Shown here in pieces: positions 11,032 to 21,389 of a DNA stretch of 64,000 nucleotides. This DNA is from Acanthosepion pharaonis (lineage: Eukaryota > Mollusca > Cephalopoda > Sepiida > Sepiidae): positions 166,001-230,000 of the forward strand of contig CAHIKZ030003474.1 in assembly GCA_903632075.3 (NCBI GenBank). Direction: 5' to 3'. The translations under genes were made by a program, and so were the position numbers. Below the pieces are notes generated by a model, which had not been told where the DNA came from, did no database searches, and was given only the letters and a program-made list of their open reading frames with translations. Numbering within the stretch: position 1 is the stretch's first letter; each line of letters opens with the position of its first letter.

Positions 11032-11228
11032 GACAATAAAGTCACGATACAATTGCTTATAATGAAAAGCAAAGCACTGAAGCAGGTGGCTTGCAATTTA
11101 AACTGTATCGGTAATGAATTTACTATTAACCAGAATTAACCAAAACCATTTTAATAATAAATTTCTGAACTGTTGATTAATTGCTTTGTCTCAATAGTTA
11201 TTGTAAGTAACTGGATAGTGACTTTATT
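11029..11228. mobile_element. TIR MITE (family T), copy 2
   Basis: Inverted ends ACAATAAAGTCACGATACAA and (mirrored) TAACTGGATAGTGACTTTAT; interior matches 9536-9745. Flanked by TA arrays on the left and, 20 bp on, the right, consistent with a TA-targeting Tc1/mariner-type MITE. Confidence 0.7.
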
Positions 11229-11243
11229 TCCAACCTAAAACGC

Positions 11244-11391
<148 letters not shown>

Positions 11392-11394
11392 GTC

Positions 11395-11581
11395 TATATT
11401 TCTGAGATGAGGTATTATGTACATTATTTACATTATTCGGACTATTGTCCTCATCTTTGTCGCCTTCTTTACTACAACGTTTCGGCCGTTGTACGTTCCG
11501 GCGTTCTTCAGGTGGTTGGAATGTCGAAATGAACCCTTTATTTCGCTCACTGGGGTAGACTGTTCTAGTTCCACGTGCCAT
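11395..11581 (-). CDS. Short conserved ORF in a dispersed repeat, copy 1
   Basis: The minus strand encodes about 62 residues starting MARGTRTVYPSERNKGF and continuing FQPPEERRNVQRPKRC, KDEDNSPNNVNNVHNTSS, before running into the TA array. The plus-strand copy at 24717-24929 and a diverged minus-strand copy at 49597-49776 keep the same frame open. The product is basic and hydrophilic with no known domain. It overlaps a hammerhead-like fold at 11473-11511. Whether it is translated is unknown; shared recent descent could also keep the frame open. Confidence 0.35.
11473..11511 (-). ncRNA. Hammerhead-like motif (CTGAAGA type)
   Basis: Minus strand: CTGAAGA, a stem II with GCCG/CGGC, GAAA, a minimal stem III AC-GTT-GT and cleavage-site A. 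Stem I is only GT/AC next to the core. The partner copy is at 24787-24825. Confidence 0.45.
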
Positions 11582-11639
11582 GTTTAATGGATGTCAGTTA
11601 TCAGTTATCTCCTGTTAATTCCCCTCTCCAAGTTCTCCG

Positions 11640-11780
11640 CTGCCTTAACCGAGTATTGATCTCACACTCTTTGGGTCCTGTCACTGGATCTAATCAACGC
11701 CTTTGTCCACTGTGTCATGTGTCCTTGAGTGGATAAAAGGCGTCGATTAGATCCAGTGACAGGACCCAAAGAGTGAGCTC
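11640..11780. mobile_element. tRNA-headed SINE palindrome
   Basis: A head containing GATTAGATCCAGTGACAGGA and CCCAAAGAGTG occurs as inverted arms (about 11668-11716 and 11735-11776) around a short spacer. The single-orientation version at 24590-24660 has the B-box-like GGGTTCAATACCCGG. Confidence 0.6.
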
Positions 11781-11941
11781 TACTTGGAGAGGCTAATTAA
11801 CAGAATTCTTACATTTTATTTTTCGTATTGTCCATTCTACGAAGGGCTTTTGGTTACTTCTTTAACTATTTTCAAGGTTTTTTCTCAGATATTGTTATTC
11901 GCTTTTCATATTTTACTCTTTAAGATGTATTTCGTGTTGTT

Positions 11942-12400
<459 letters not shown>

Positions 12401-12477
12401 TTTCTAGGGCAAGAATGCTCAATATTAATGATAAAAGCGTTACTTGATATTGTGAATATACAAATCTAGACTGCATG

Positions 12478-12516
12478 GCGACTGTCAGTTTCGGGCTTCA
12501 ATGCAATCTTCAGACT
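12478..12516 (-). ncRNA. Hammerhead-like motif
   Basis: Minus strand: CTGAAGA, a 14-nt stem II region with weak pairing, GAAA, stem III ACT-GAC-AGT and the cleavage triplet GTC, followed by GCC. Stem I pairs for only two positions. Related by sequence to the motif at 47638. Confidence 0.45.
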
Positions 12517-12539
12517 GTATATGAAATCCATTCTCATAT

Positions 12540-12900
12540 ATAAAACAGGAAATACCTGTGCAGTAATAGCAAAAATGCTGATACTTCCATTCCAAGCCTT
12601 GTAAAGACATAAATATGCTATGAAATCTGAGACTGTATTGTTGATTTTGAAAATAAGCAGATTATCCCACTTACAAAATGATGCAGCATAATCTTTTCAC
12701 ATGAAAACCATTCCCTTTGGTCAATAATAGCAAAAGTCTGGTACTCCCACTTTCAACCTTTCTCGTACTCATAAACACATATCTATGCCGCGAAATCTAT
12801 GTTTCTAAATGTCGCTTTTGAAGATAAACAGAGGATTAAAGCCTGACGCAGCATAATCTTCCCAACAAAGCTGTTTTGAGAAGAATAATTTATTACTAAA
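12540..12900. repeat. Two-unit tandem repeat, about 165 bp
   Basis: AATAGCAAAAATGCTGATAC at 12563 recurs as AATAGCAAAAGTCTGGTACT at 12726; GATGCAGCATAATCTT at about 12680 recurs as GACGCAGCATAATCTT at 12853. No protein frame spans it. Confidence 0.65.
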
Positions 12901-13623
12901 TCCCTATGAGCCTAATCAAGCTGAATACTTTTTTCATACCTTTCTTTCGACATGCACACCTGGAATAACACGCACACTTGGAATAACATTCAAACTGTCA
13001 CTTTTTTGGGGGCCGCATTTGCACGATTCCAGTACACGAAATGCAAAAACATAACAAACCTTTCTCTATTTTTTTTTTTTTTTTTGCTTGTATTTATCGG
13101 TAAATTCGCATGTAATGATGATAGCATCGCCGAAAAACATGTGAACTGCTAATCAATAATAGGTTCACATACAAGAGTTGCATAGAGATAAGTACATCAA
13201 TAAATCCGACGATAAAGAGGACTGGATATTTGTAAATACCTTAAGTTCTAGATGTATTAAACATCAAGGGAGCGGAACCCTTTTGTTGGGGGGGGGGGTA
13301 GGGAACAAGGAACGAAGCTTTTGCTTAAAATCGTTGGAACCAATTAAAAAAAAAAACAACGATATTTTAAAGGATAATCTTTGTATTATTAATCCGAAAG
13401 ATTGTGTCAGATACCTTTTTTGGAAGATGACATTTCACGTTCCAATATGATAATGATTCTAAATACACGTGAGCAGGTGAACAATTAACTCAATGACAAC
13501 AGGATCAACGCCTTAACTTTACATGACATGAATCTGGAAGTGAATTCAGTAGAAGATTTGTAGGAAGAACTGAATCAAGATTCATTTATGGCAACCCTTA
13601 AATACTAAATTCAACAAATCATC

Positions 13624-13677
13624 AACACATCGGAAAAAAGTGTTAATATACTAGTTACTATCTATGAAAAACTGTAA

Positions 13678-13742
<65 letters not shown>

Positions 13743-13970
13743 GTAATGAAAATCTTGGTAATCCGTATGGATAATCCTAAGGAGGATGAAATCCGGAGAG
13801 ATGAATGTTAAATCAGAGTGATTAATTTAATTTAATGAAAACAGACAACTTTAAGGGTCCATGGTTATAATTTATTTCCTCAGGGAGTTTCTTTTTTCCT
13901 TGGCTCATCAGACCTCACTTCCAAGGATGAAAAAATGAATTTAAAAATGAATTTTTTAAATATATATATA

Positions 13971-14018
<48 letters not shown>

Positions 14019-14531
14019 CAATAAAATCCAAAATTACTTCATATGGGAAACAGATCTATTTCAACCGATGAAATCGTCGACAGTCTTATTCAACCCTGGT
14101 ATATAGACTGAGTTCGTGTCAGAATTAGAAATTTAACCGTGGCAGCTGTTATGACAGAATTTATCCATTTCAATGTTTCAGTCAGACGAAAGGCACGAGA
14201 AAGTGGTCAAGAAAATGTGGAAAGTATTAGTCTGAAAGGGAAGAGTTTTTATTCAATTTAACCCCAATATTAAAATTCGGACATTAAATTTGGGTTATAT
14301 GAAGACTAAAGTGTTAATTTGAAACTAAGAGAGGAACTAATATATACTCGTAATGGATTTCAGAATTTTTTTTTATTCAATATGAAAATGTCGAAAACAA
14401 AATGAGCAAGGACAAAATTATACGTCCACTTCCGCTAATTTCTAATGGCATAGAGATACTGGTTAATAATGCCCTCTATAGTTTTTCATAGATAGTAACT
14501 AGCAGACTAAGACTTTTTTTCCGGTGTGTTG
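13624..14531. mobile_element. Inverted-repeat element with two TA arrays
   Basis: Left arm 13624-13676 (CAACACATCGGAAAAAAGTG ... CTAGTTACTATCTATGAAAA) is mirrored at 14477-14531. Between them lie TA arrays at 13680-13740 and 13960-14017 and a degenerate hammerhead-like fold on the minus strand near 13902-13937 (CTGATGAG then GAAACTC). No ORF of note. Probably a Penelope-derived or fold-back element. Confidence 0.5.
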
Positions 14532-14714
14532 TACCATTTTTCGAAAGCAAACTGCTTAAATAAATAAGCAAAAACAAATAAAATAAATTAATCCAAATAA
14601 ATAAATAAATTAACAAAATACTCCCACCAAAATAATCGTTACAATAGAATACTCACAATGCAATTGACTACCCACAATGCACCACTGACCCGTATAGATA
14701 AATAGTCGATAAAA

Positions 14715-14800
14715 AACAACAAATGTGGCCTGATGCTTGCGTTTATCATGAAATAGTTTGTTGCCTATAAGTGTTGACTTCAATGTTCACTTTTATATTT
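14715..14800 (+). repeat. Hammerhead-family repeat end, diverged
   Basis: GGCCTGATGCTTGCGTTTAT, ATGAAATAG and TTGCC, followed by GTTGACTTCAATGTTCACTT, align with 20383-20460 and 47638-47710. The core base G8 is changed (CTGATGC), so self-cleavage is unlikely. Confidence 0.5.
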
Positions 14801-14803
14801 TAG

Positions 14804-14844
<41 letters not shown>

Positions 14845-15002
14845 TGTGTGTGTGTATGTATGTGTGTACGGGTGTGTATTAATACTATGTATGCATCTAT
14901 CTATTTATCTATCTACCTCTGTCTCTCTCTGTCTCTCCCCCTCTCTCTCTATAGATAGATAGATAGATAGATAGAATAGATAGACCTAGGGCCAGACAAT
15001 TT

Positions 15003-15080
15003 ACCCAGGTTTTCATTAAACGGATCGTCAGGGAGAGATGGCTTTCCCTGACGATCCATTTAGCTGAAACCTGGGTAGGT
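15003..15080. ncRNA. Palindrome with hammerhead-like motifs on both strands
   Basis: Arms of about 31 bp (15003-15033 and 15046-15077) surround a 12-bp spacer. Each arm reads CTGACGATCC, then GAAAACC or GAAACC, then TGGGTA, giving the hammerhead order CTGANGA, GAAA, stem III ACC-TG-GGT and A17. Stem II pairing is poor. Confidence 0.45.
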
Positions 15081-15316
15081 TTGTCTGACTCACTAGGTTT
15101 ATCTAGGTCTGCTCTACGGTTGTATTGAGCTCTTTTGTTAGTTAATTGTTTACTTGTGTCGGGGTTTTTTCTTTGGGCTTTAAACCTGTATCTGTGCGAT
15201 TTTTTTCGACAGACTTTCATGTTTCTAGCTCTTTTTTTTTAAAACCTTTTTCCTCGAGATTGATTTGGTTATTGGCAAATCAAAAATTGAGGGTTTTTTC
15301 GAAACGAGTATAGTTA

Positions 15317-15322
<6 letters not shown>

Positions 15323-15393
<71 letters not shown>
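15323..15393. repeat. (TA)n microsatellite
   Basis: Pure TA run beside the fold-back at 15397. Confidence 0.95.
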
Positions 15394-15396
<3 letters not shown>

Positions 15397-15660
15397 TTGT
15401 TAAATGTTATTTTTAAATGGACACTCATATTTGAGTAGATGCCCTATTTATTTATTTTATTATATTTTTTTACATCTATTGCCTGAATATTTGAGAAATA
15501 TTATTAGAAAAAAATATGCGTTCTTCTGCATATTTTTAAACAAGATTTCTCAAATATTCAGGCAGGCAGATGTAAATAAATAAATATACTGTTTAATAAG
15601 GGAATAAATAAAAATAAGCATCTAATCAAATATATCCATTTAAAATAACGTTTAAAGCAA
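15397..15660. mobile_element. Fold-back palindrome related to the tRNA-core repeat
   Basis: Two arms of roughly 105-115 bp (15397-15505 and 15545-15660). The arm segment GCCTGAATATTTGAGAAAT corresponds to the GCCTGAATGTCCGAGAAAT arm of the tRNA-core family. The tRNA-like module itself is missing. Confidence 0.65.
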
Positions 15661-15715
15661 TAAATTTATAAAATCTGAAGGATTTAATGCATTTCCTAAA
15701 AAAATACATATATGG

Positions 15716-16441
15716 GATAACGATATATAAATTTTTATATATCAAGAACATTTTCGGGGGACAGTAGAAAAAGGTTTTGTGTGATGTGTTTCATCTTTTA
15801 GAAATTCATTGGATTAAGTTTGCTTACATTGTTTCGACTACGCATGCGCACGAACGAGAGATGCTGGGAATTTTAAATTCAGATTTTTTTTTTTTTTTTT
15901 TTTCGCCTTTCGGGTATAAAATCTAGTCAATTTCATTTAGATTCTTCTTTTTCTTTCCATCATGTTTGTTATTAATTATCCTGCAATGTCATAATACAAG
16001 ATCTGACAGGAATTGTAAACCGTTATAAGACAAAATGTACTGCAAATGAAATAGAGATTAAAGCACTTTCTAAAAATCCATTGAGACGAAATTGTTTTGA
16101 AAGTAAATTTCTAATAAATTTGCATCCAAGTTCTTACAGCGTTTCACCATTCTTGGCCATTGTTCTGTCATCACAATGTGTGATATTTAATAACAAATAT
16201 GATGGAAAGAAAAAGAATGTATATATGAAATTGGCTAGATTTTATAACCGAAATGCAAAAAAAAAAAGTCTAAATTTAAACTTCCCTGTGTCTCTCGTTC
16301 ATGCGCATGTGTAGTCGAATCAATGTAAGCAAAACCACTCCCATGAAGGGCGAAACACATCACACGAAAACTTTTTCTACTTTGTGATACGTCTTTTCAC
16401 TAAAACTCTTCTTGATATATAAAAATGTATACATCGTTATC

Positions 16442-16443
<2 letters not shown>
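15716..16443 (+). mobile_element. Penelope-like element scrap flanked by inverted repeats
   Basis: The left 230 bp (GGGATAACGATATATAAATT onward) is repeated inverted at about 16205-16443, roughly 75 percent identical. Both arms include ACGAACGAGAGA-like and GAAACACATCACAC sequences, the latter a half-hammerhead (GAAAC, ACATC). The unique centre encodes the tail of a GIY-YIG Penelope protein. The layout equals that of 17835-18868 and 61005-63480. Confidence 0.6.
16055..16314 (+). pseudogene. Penelope-like protein C-terminal tail
   Basis: The frame reads NEIEIKALSKNPLRRNCFES and then SYSVSPFLAIV. It aligns with KKENNSLRRKILES and FPISPFLTKLL at the end of the GIY-YIG protein at 18073-18816. 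Only the region after the nuclease domain remains, so it cannot act. Confidence 0.5.

Positions 16444-16444
<1 letters not shown>

Positions 16445-16492
<48 letters not shown>
16445..16492. repeat. (TA)n microsatellite
   Basis: Pure TA run abutting the right inverted arm of the Penelope scrap. Confidence 0.95.
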
Positions 16493-16495
<3 letters not shown>

Positions 16496-16588
16496 AAAGA
16501 ACAGTAAGATATATAATCCAGTGTTCTTATAGATTTTTTTTATTTTTACAAAATAGTGCTCAATGTAAATTTACAGAGCATTATTATT

Positions 16589-16794
16589 ATAAATAAATTG
16601 ATTTAAAATATGGTTTTTCCACACACAGTTCTAGTTGGAGTAACTTATAAAATTACTGGATTAAGTTATCTAAAATTGCTTGAGGATGAAATGGAACTAA
16701 TGTCTTTAATTTAATTACAAAAATAAATTCGGACCTTCCATTTTTGAAACATGGTTAGAACTGTAGCGGAAAACCATATTTTAAATCAATTTAT

Positions 16795-16799
<5 letters not shown>
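16589..16799. mobile_element. TIR MITE, 211 bp
   Basis: Ends of about 46 bp are inverted repeats: TTATAAATAAATTGATTTAA on the left and its mirror at 16799, continuing through ATATGGTTTTCC. Interior has no ORF. The right end meets a TA array. Confidence 0.65.

Positions 16800-16847
<48 letters not shown>
16799..16847. repeat. (TA)n microsatellite
   Basis: Pure TA run after the MITE; a second run follows at 16910-16940. Confidence 0.95.
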
Positions 16848-16903
16848 CATAATATATATATATAATATCTATAATATGTATTGATAACATATATAGAAAT
16901 ATA

Positions 16904-16940
<37 letters not shown>

Positions 16941-17149
16941 CAAATAATGCTAGAAAAACAAAGAAAAAGAAAAAGACTCTAATTGAAATTGGCTAGATTA
17001 TATACCCTAAACACATACAGAAATACCATTGCACAATATAGTAAGTTCATTTGGACAACGTCTGTGATCCAAAGAGCATGTTAACGCAATACACTCCACC
17101 AAACATTTGGAAACGGCATGCTGTATTGATTGGCATTCACGCTGATTTC

Positions 17150-17775
17150 AAAATGTTTGTTGTAAATCTGAGGACAGTGCAAAGGATTCGAAAAGAGTTG
17201 GATATGTCTAATGGTGATTAAGAAGGTGTTTTGACTGATCATTAGTAATGATGCCACCATTCATCTTCCCACAGGACCTCAGACTCAACACGAATGCCTG
17301 CATCTAGTCCCTTGAGGAGGTAGTGCTGCCCAGGGTCAAGCGGGTGTCTGCTGGGGGATTCTATGTCTGGCAACAGGAGTCTGAACGTGCCACACGAGCA
17401 GGATAAACAAGTCATGACTGTCAGACAGCTTCTTCAACCATATCACCCCTCGCATCTGTTCAACAAATTCCCCAGATATGTGGGCCGCAGTTGAGCGAGG
17501 AAACAACAAAACTCGTAACACCAAAGATGAACTGAAGGCAAGGATTCTGGTAACATTCACTAACTTACAACAAAGAAACCGTCCAGAAGAGTTGCAGGAG
17601 ATTCCGAAGTCGTCTGGAGGCCGTCGTTGAACCCAATGGCGATTGTATGAAAGAAATTTACTCTTTAGCATTTCAAGATAGTTTTGTGTAATTTTAGTAA
17701 ATGTATCTGTTAAAATGAGATGCCTGTGTCATTTTCACTTTGACATTATAAAACGACAATTTTTAAATCGCACCA

Positions 17776-17790
<15 letters not shown>
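17150..17790 (+). pseudogene. mariner-like transposon remnant, copy 2
   Basis: In shifting frames the plus strand reads ISNDATIHLPTGPQTQ, then RINKSWLSDSFFNHITPRIC, then NTKDELKARILVTFTNL and finally RRFRSRLEAVVEPNGD. These are the catalytic-core and C-terminal blocks of mariner transposases in the right order. The stretch before ISND is joined to an RIRKELDMSNGD-like N-terminal piece, so the first catalytic aspartate and neighbours are deleted. The 3' end (17735-17785) mirrors the terminus of copy 1. Stops and frameshifts make it a dead copy. Confidence 0.75.
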
Positions 17791-17837
<47 letters not shown>

Positions 17838-17864
17838 TAAAAATGACAATAGGAAAACTGGTAA

Positions 17865-17906
17865 TTGCTGACGCGTTTCGTCCAATGTGGACTTTATCAA
17901 AGCAAA
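17865..17906 (-). ncRNA. Variant hammerhead at the Penelope end, left
   Basis: Mirror of 18797-18838: stem I TTGCT/AGCAA, core TTGATAA, an extra A, stem II GTCC/GGAC, GAAA, stem III AC-GC-GT and C17. The core has T3 and A8 in place of C3 and G8. Confidence 0.55.
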
Positions 17907-18072
17907 ATACGAAAATGAAATTAATTGAATGAAGTAACTAATAAAAATAAAAACAGAATGTACCTAGCAACTGGAATGTAGAGAAACGCTATTTTCATAT
18001 TTTTTAAATGAGAAATAACGTCAGAGATTGTCACGTGTGGAGAATATTGTCATTATATCTGTGTCGATGTAT

Positions 18073-18816
18073 TCAACCATTTTCTTTTGATTTTATGAAT
18101 CTGTTGTGTATATTTGTTTGTAAGAGCAGTAATTTTGTTAAGAAAGGTGAAATGGGGAAAAAACCTGGGCGTAGATTAATATTTGGGTCATTTTCTATGG
18201 CGGCACTCTCCAGAATTTTCCTTCTGAGTGAGTTATTTTCTTTTTTTATGAGTGTAGCATTTTTAAAATCAAAATTATGGTTGAATTTATTTCTATGTAT
18301 GACTAGTGTATTAGCTAAGTTGTTTTTTGTGAGGTCTCTTTTGTGTTCATAAATGCGTTTTTTCAAACTTCTACTTGTTTCTCCAATATATTGGGAGGAA
18401 CAGTTTTGGCAGTTTATTTTATAAATGCCTGCTTCAGAAATATTAGTGCTATTATTGTTTGAAGATCTTAGTATATCTATAATGGTTTTGGAAGTGTTTG
18501 TGACAATTTCAAGATTATTTAGATGGGATAGGTTATTCTGGATCGTGGACGTGGCAGAATTTGTCGGTAGTATTATGTACCTGTTTTCATGTGATTTATT
18601 ATTGCGGATTATGTTATTAGTTTTGTTTCGTTTGTATATTTTGTATGCTTTTCTTCTTGCATTGTGGATGAAATGATATGGATATTGTAGGTTTTTGAAT
18701 GTGTTTTCTATGTATGTTTCTTCTTTAAATAAATATTGGGGACTACAAATTCTTAATGCTCTTAGATAGAAACCTATAATAATTTCATTTTCGTATTTTG
18801 CTTTGATAAAGTCCAC
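18073..18816 (-). CDS. GIY-YIG endonuclease part of a Penelope-like retroelement
   Basis: The 247-residue frame is open throughout. Residues 14-30 (IIIGFYLRALRIC) are the end of the RT thumb; residues about 120-160 contain the GIY-YIG signature: AGIYKINCQNC, then QYIGETSRSLKKRIYEHKRDL. The CxxC after GIY and the arginine in SLKKRIYEH are the pattern seen in Penelope nucleases, which nick target DNA to prime reverse transcription. The tail LRRKILESAAIENDPNINLR is shared with copies at 16.1, 57.6 and 63.0 kb. The start methionine lies inside the inverted end, so the frame is probably a 5'-truncated Pol, not a separate gene. RT catalytic motifs are missing. Confidence 0.8.
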   Translation of the reverse strand: MDFIKAKYENEIIIGFYLRALRICSPQYLFKEETYIENTFKNLQYPYHFIHNARRKAYKIYKRNKTNNIIRNNKSHENRYIILPTNSATSTIQNNLSHLNNLEIVTNTSKTIIDILRSSNNNSTNISEAGIYKINCQNCSSQYIGETSRSLKKRIYEHKRDLTKNNLANTLVIHRNKFNHNFDFKNATLIKKENNSLRRKILESAAIENDPNINLRPGFFPISPFLTKLLLLQTNIHNRFIKSKENG

Positions 18817-18838
18817 ATTGGACGAAACGCGTCAGCAA
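18797..18838 (+). ncRNA. Variant hammerhead at the Penelope end, right
   Basis: TTGCT-TTGATAA-A-GTCC-ACATT-GGAC-GAAA-CGCGTC-AGCAA. Stem I is a perfect 5 bp. From stem II onward (GGACGAAACGCGTC) it equals the textbook Schistosoma hammerhead. Only the core differs: C3 to T and G8 to A, plus one base before stem II. Confidence 0.6.
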
Positions 18839-18919
18839 TTACCAGTTTTCCCATTGTCATTTTTATTCATAAATATTGTCTTCTCTACTGGTTAAATCAG
18901 AGAACTTTTCATATACATA

Positions 18920-18921
<2 letters not shown>

Positions 18922-18984
<63 letters not shown>
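18922..18984. repeat. (TA)n microsatellite
   Basis: Pure TA run 50 bp after the Penelope copy. Confidence 0.95.
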
Positions 18985-18986
<2 letters not shown>

Positions 18987-19439
18987 GACATTATAGGCCT
19001 ATTCAATTCAATTCATGACTGTTCTAGATACGAAAACATAAAATAAAGGCTTTGTCCAAACCTTAGACTCACATGAGTCACCTTCAGATCTTGACAAGGA
19101 AGTGACACAAGCATACTTTTTTAGCTAAGTGGAATTCTTTCCATGGCGGTTTCTTTCCATTTCGTATTGAAAATACCACATTTCATGAGTTATAATGGCT
19201 GTCGAAGACCTTGACGTTTTTTAAGATCAGATAAAACGTGAAATCGACATTGGTTCTGCACAACGGTCAAAATTCTAATCATCATATCCGATGAAAATTT
19301 TCTCAATTCCAAACACTTTGTCCTTAGTCATTATTTACACGCGGGCTATTATCGCTATCATGGTAACCTACACGAAATTTATTTAATCTACGGAGGTAGA
19401 TTGTTCTCAATCCATTGCTGATGCCTAAAGATTTATCCT

Positions 19440-19560
19440 TCACTTCTTATAGCTCACCTCGTTCCGATTGATCCCAAGAATTGAACTCAAAATTGCTATA
19501 TCGAATTCGTGAACCATTGCTTTAATCCATTAAGCTATTGTCTTGTGGGACCTTTCTGAA
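19440..19560 (-). mobile_element. tRNA-headed SINE head
   Basis: Minus strand: AATAGCTTAATGGATTAAAG (A-box-like) and GAGTTCAATTCTTGG (B-box-like) at tRNA spacing. The body is not recognisable. Confidence 0.45.
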
Positions 19561-20250
19561 TCTAGAAGTTGACCCGGTAAACATAACCTGCTCACTTCTG
19601 GGGTGGGAGTGAAAAAGTAAAGTAAAATGAAGGAAAGAAAATCAAAAGTATTTTAAGGCAATCTTTTTTTTTTCAAAGTGACGTTAATGTGAACAATGTG
19701 CTTTTAAGCAACACATTAACAAGCACCACAGGAATTATAGTAACATTAGACAGCTCTTCACACAATAATAAATACGCCAAAAATTCAATTGCTAAAAAGA
19801 CTAAAGATTATTGATTCTATTAAAAAAAAAACTTAGATTAATAAAAAAAAAAACTATAAACTTCAACTCTGTCTTCTTTGATAAATATAAAATATACTAG
19901 TCATTGTATTTGATTAATAGATGTCACCGTTACACGATTTGCTAAGATTCTTTTATAACGACGCTTTCAGAAAAAAAAGATTTCCTTAAAACTCGTGATA
20001 TTTCCTGTGTTCTTTCCCTCATGTTACATGACTTTTTCTCATCTCCTGAAGATGACTCATACAAGTCGAAAGGTTGAAAATAGCCTTCATTTAGGATTAT
20101 TGTTTCTTTTTATTTATTTATTTTTTTATTTTTGTACCTGCAGCAACTCGGTTTGAGGATGTTTATTTGCAGTTTAGAATTAATTGATTTGAACTTTATT
20201 TTGCTTATTTTACCGTCATCGATTATTCAAACCTGCAACATATTTTTTGG

Positions 20251-20373
<123 letters not shown>

Positions 20374-20382
20374 AACACACGT

Positions 20383-20500
20383 GGCCTGACGATTGCATAT
20401 AGCATGAAACACCCTGTTGCCTCTAAGTTTTGACTTCAATGTTCACTTTTATATTTACACACGCTCTATCTCTGATATTGAGCACTTTATCCCATAAAAA
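20383..20500 (+). ncRNA. Hammerhead-family repeat end
   Basis: GGC, CTGACGA, TTGCATATAGCAT (stem II TGC/GCA with a T-T closing mismatch), GAAA, stem III ACA-CCC-TGT, T17, GCC. Stem I GGC/GCC is 3 bp. It is followed by the family body GTTTTGACTTCAATGTTCAC and ACACGCTCTATCTCTGATAT, shared with 47690-47760, 49240-49290 and 58760-58830. Confidence 0.55.
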
Positions 20501-20561
20501 TAGCACACCATAAGATTATATTTCTTCATATATATATATGTAAGATAACACTTACAGAACA

Positions 20562-20592
20562 GACCAACCGGTTTCGTTCCCAAGCTCATCAG
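20562..20592 (-). ncRNA. Hammerhead-like motif, canonical core
   Basis: Minus strand: CTGATGA, GCTTGGGAAC (10.1-11.1 is G-C), GAAA, stem III ACC-GGTT-GGT and the cleavage triplet GTC. Stem I is not obvious. A decayed relative with stem II GC-GGGA-GC is at 20979-21004. Confidence 0.5.
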
Positions 20593-20845
20593 GGTCGACT
20601 GGGAACAATTTAACAATTATTGCGATATATATTGACTCACACAAACACCCTTCATACAATTAAAACATTAAAAATGGAATGATTAATGGTATGAGGGGAA
20701 AAAAAATATTTCAAACCGTGCGAATATGCACAGCACAAAGGGGGGGAAAAATTATTATTTATTTTTTTTTTTTCATTTTTCATAATGCCTTTAGGAAATA
20801 ATTTGTATCTATTCCTTGCAATATTACGGTTTTGTACCTCCAACA

Positions 20846-20890
<45 letters not shown>

Positions 20891-20978
20891 CGAAATAAAA
20901 GTATAAAATTTAATATTACAAGACATATTAAAAAGTATTAAATAATCAAAAAAAAAAAAAACTCAACAACGGGGGAAG

Positions 20979-21004
20979 CAACCGATTTCGCTCCCGCTCG
21001 TCAA
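20979..21004 (-). ncRNA. Decayed hammerhead-like motif
   Basis: Minus strand: TTGACGA, GC-GGGA-GC (tetraloop-capped stem II), GAAAT, CGGTTGC. C3 and the cleavage site are changed. Confidence 0.35.
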
Positions 21005-21053
21005 CTTTCCACGGGAGATTGAAAATTAAAACAGAGAAATGTACAGTAAGAAT

Positions 21054-21117
21054 GGGTGGAAAAAAAAAAAATTAAACACACATATATATATATATGTTCG
21101 TATATATGCAAGAAAAG

Positions 21118-21208
<91 letters not shown>

Positions 21209-21256
21209 GAACATATATATATATATATGTATATATATATTTTTTTTCCACCCATT
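21054..21256. repeat. 200-bp palindrome centred on a TA array
   Basis: GAATGGGTGGAAAAAA at the left and TTTTTTTTCCACCCATTC at the right are mirrored, as are GTTCGTATATA (near 21105) and TATATACGAAC (near 21202). The centre is a 90-bp TA run. Confidence 0.7.
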
Positions 21257-21329
21257 CCATGTAAAGAATAACCTAAAAAAAAAATAAATTAAAGATCTGT
21301 CAGATTTAATTAATTTCCTAAAATATTAA

Positions 21330-21372
<43 letters not shown>

Positions 21373-21389
21373 GCATGGATCTGAGTTTA

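Larger units (their letters stand above)
17835..18868 (-). mobile_element. Truncated Penelope-like element with 88-bp inverted ends
   Basis: 17835-17922 and 18781-18868 are inverted repeats with a single mismatch in 88 bases. They enclose one intact minus-strand ORF with a GIY-YIG domain. Each inverted end carries a hammerhead-like fold (17865-17906 minus, 18797-18838 plus). The body starts abruptly at the end of the RT thumb, so this is a 5'-truncated copy to which an inverted end is attached, a known habit of Penelope-like elements. The high arm identity suggests a young copy. Confidence 0.8.

Noticed and set aside
13178..13450. 90-codon frame containing GGGVGNKE
   Set aside because: The glycine run comes from a G homopolymer; nothing else supports coding.
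20045..20090. Hammerhead with CTGAAGA and GACT/AGTC stem II
   Set aside because: Stem III closing pair and stem I are absent; could be a decayed member but not supported alone.
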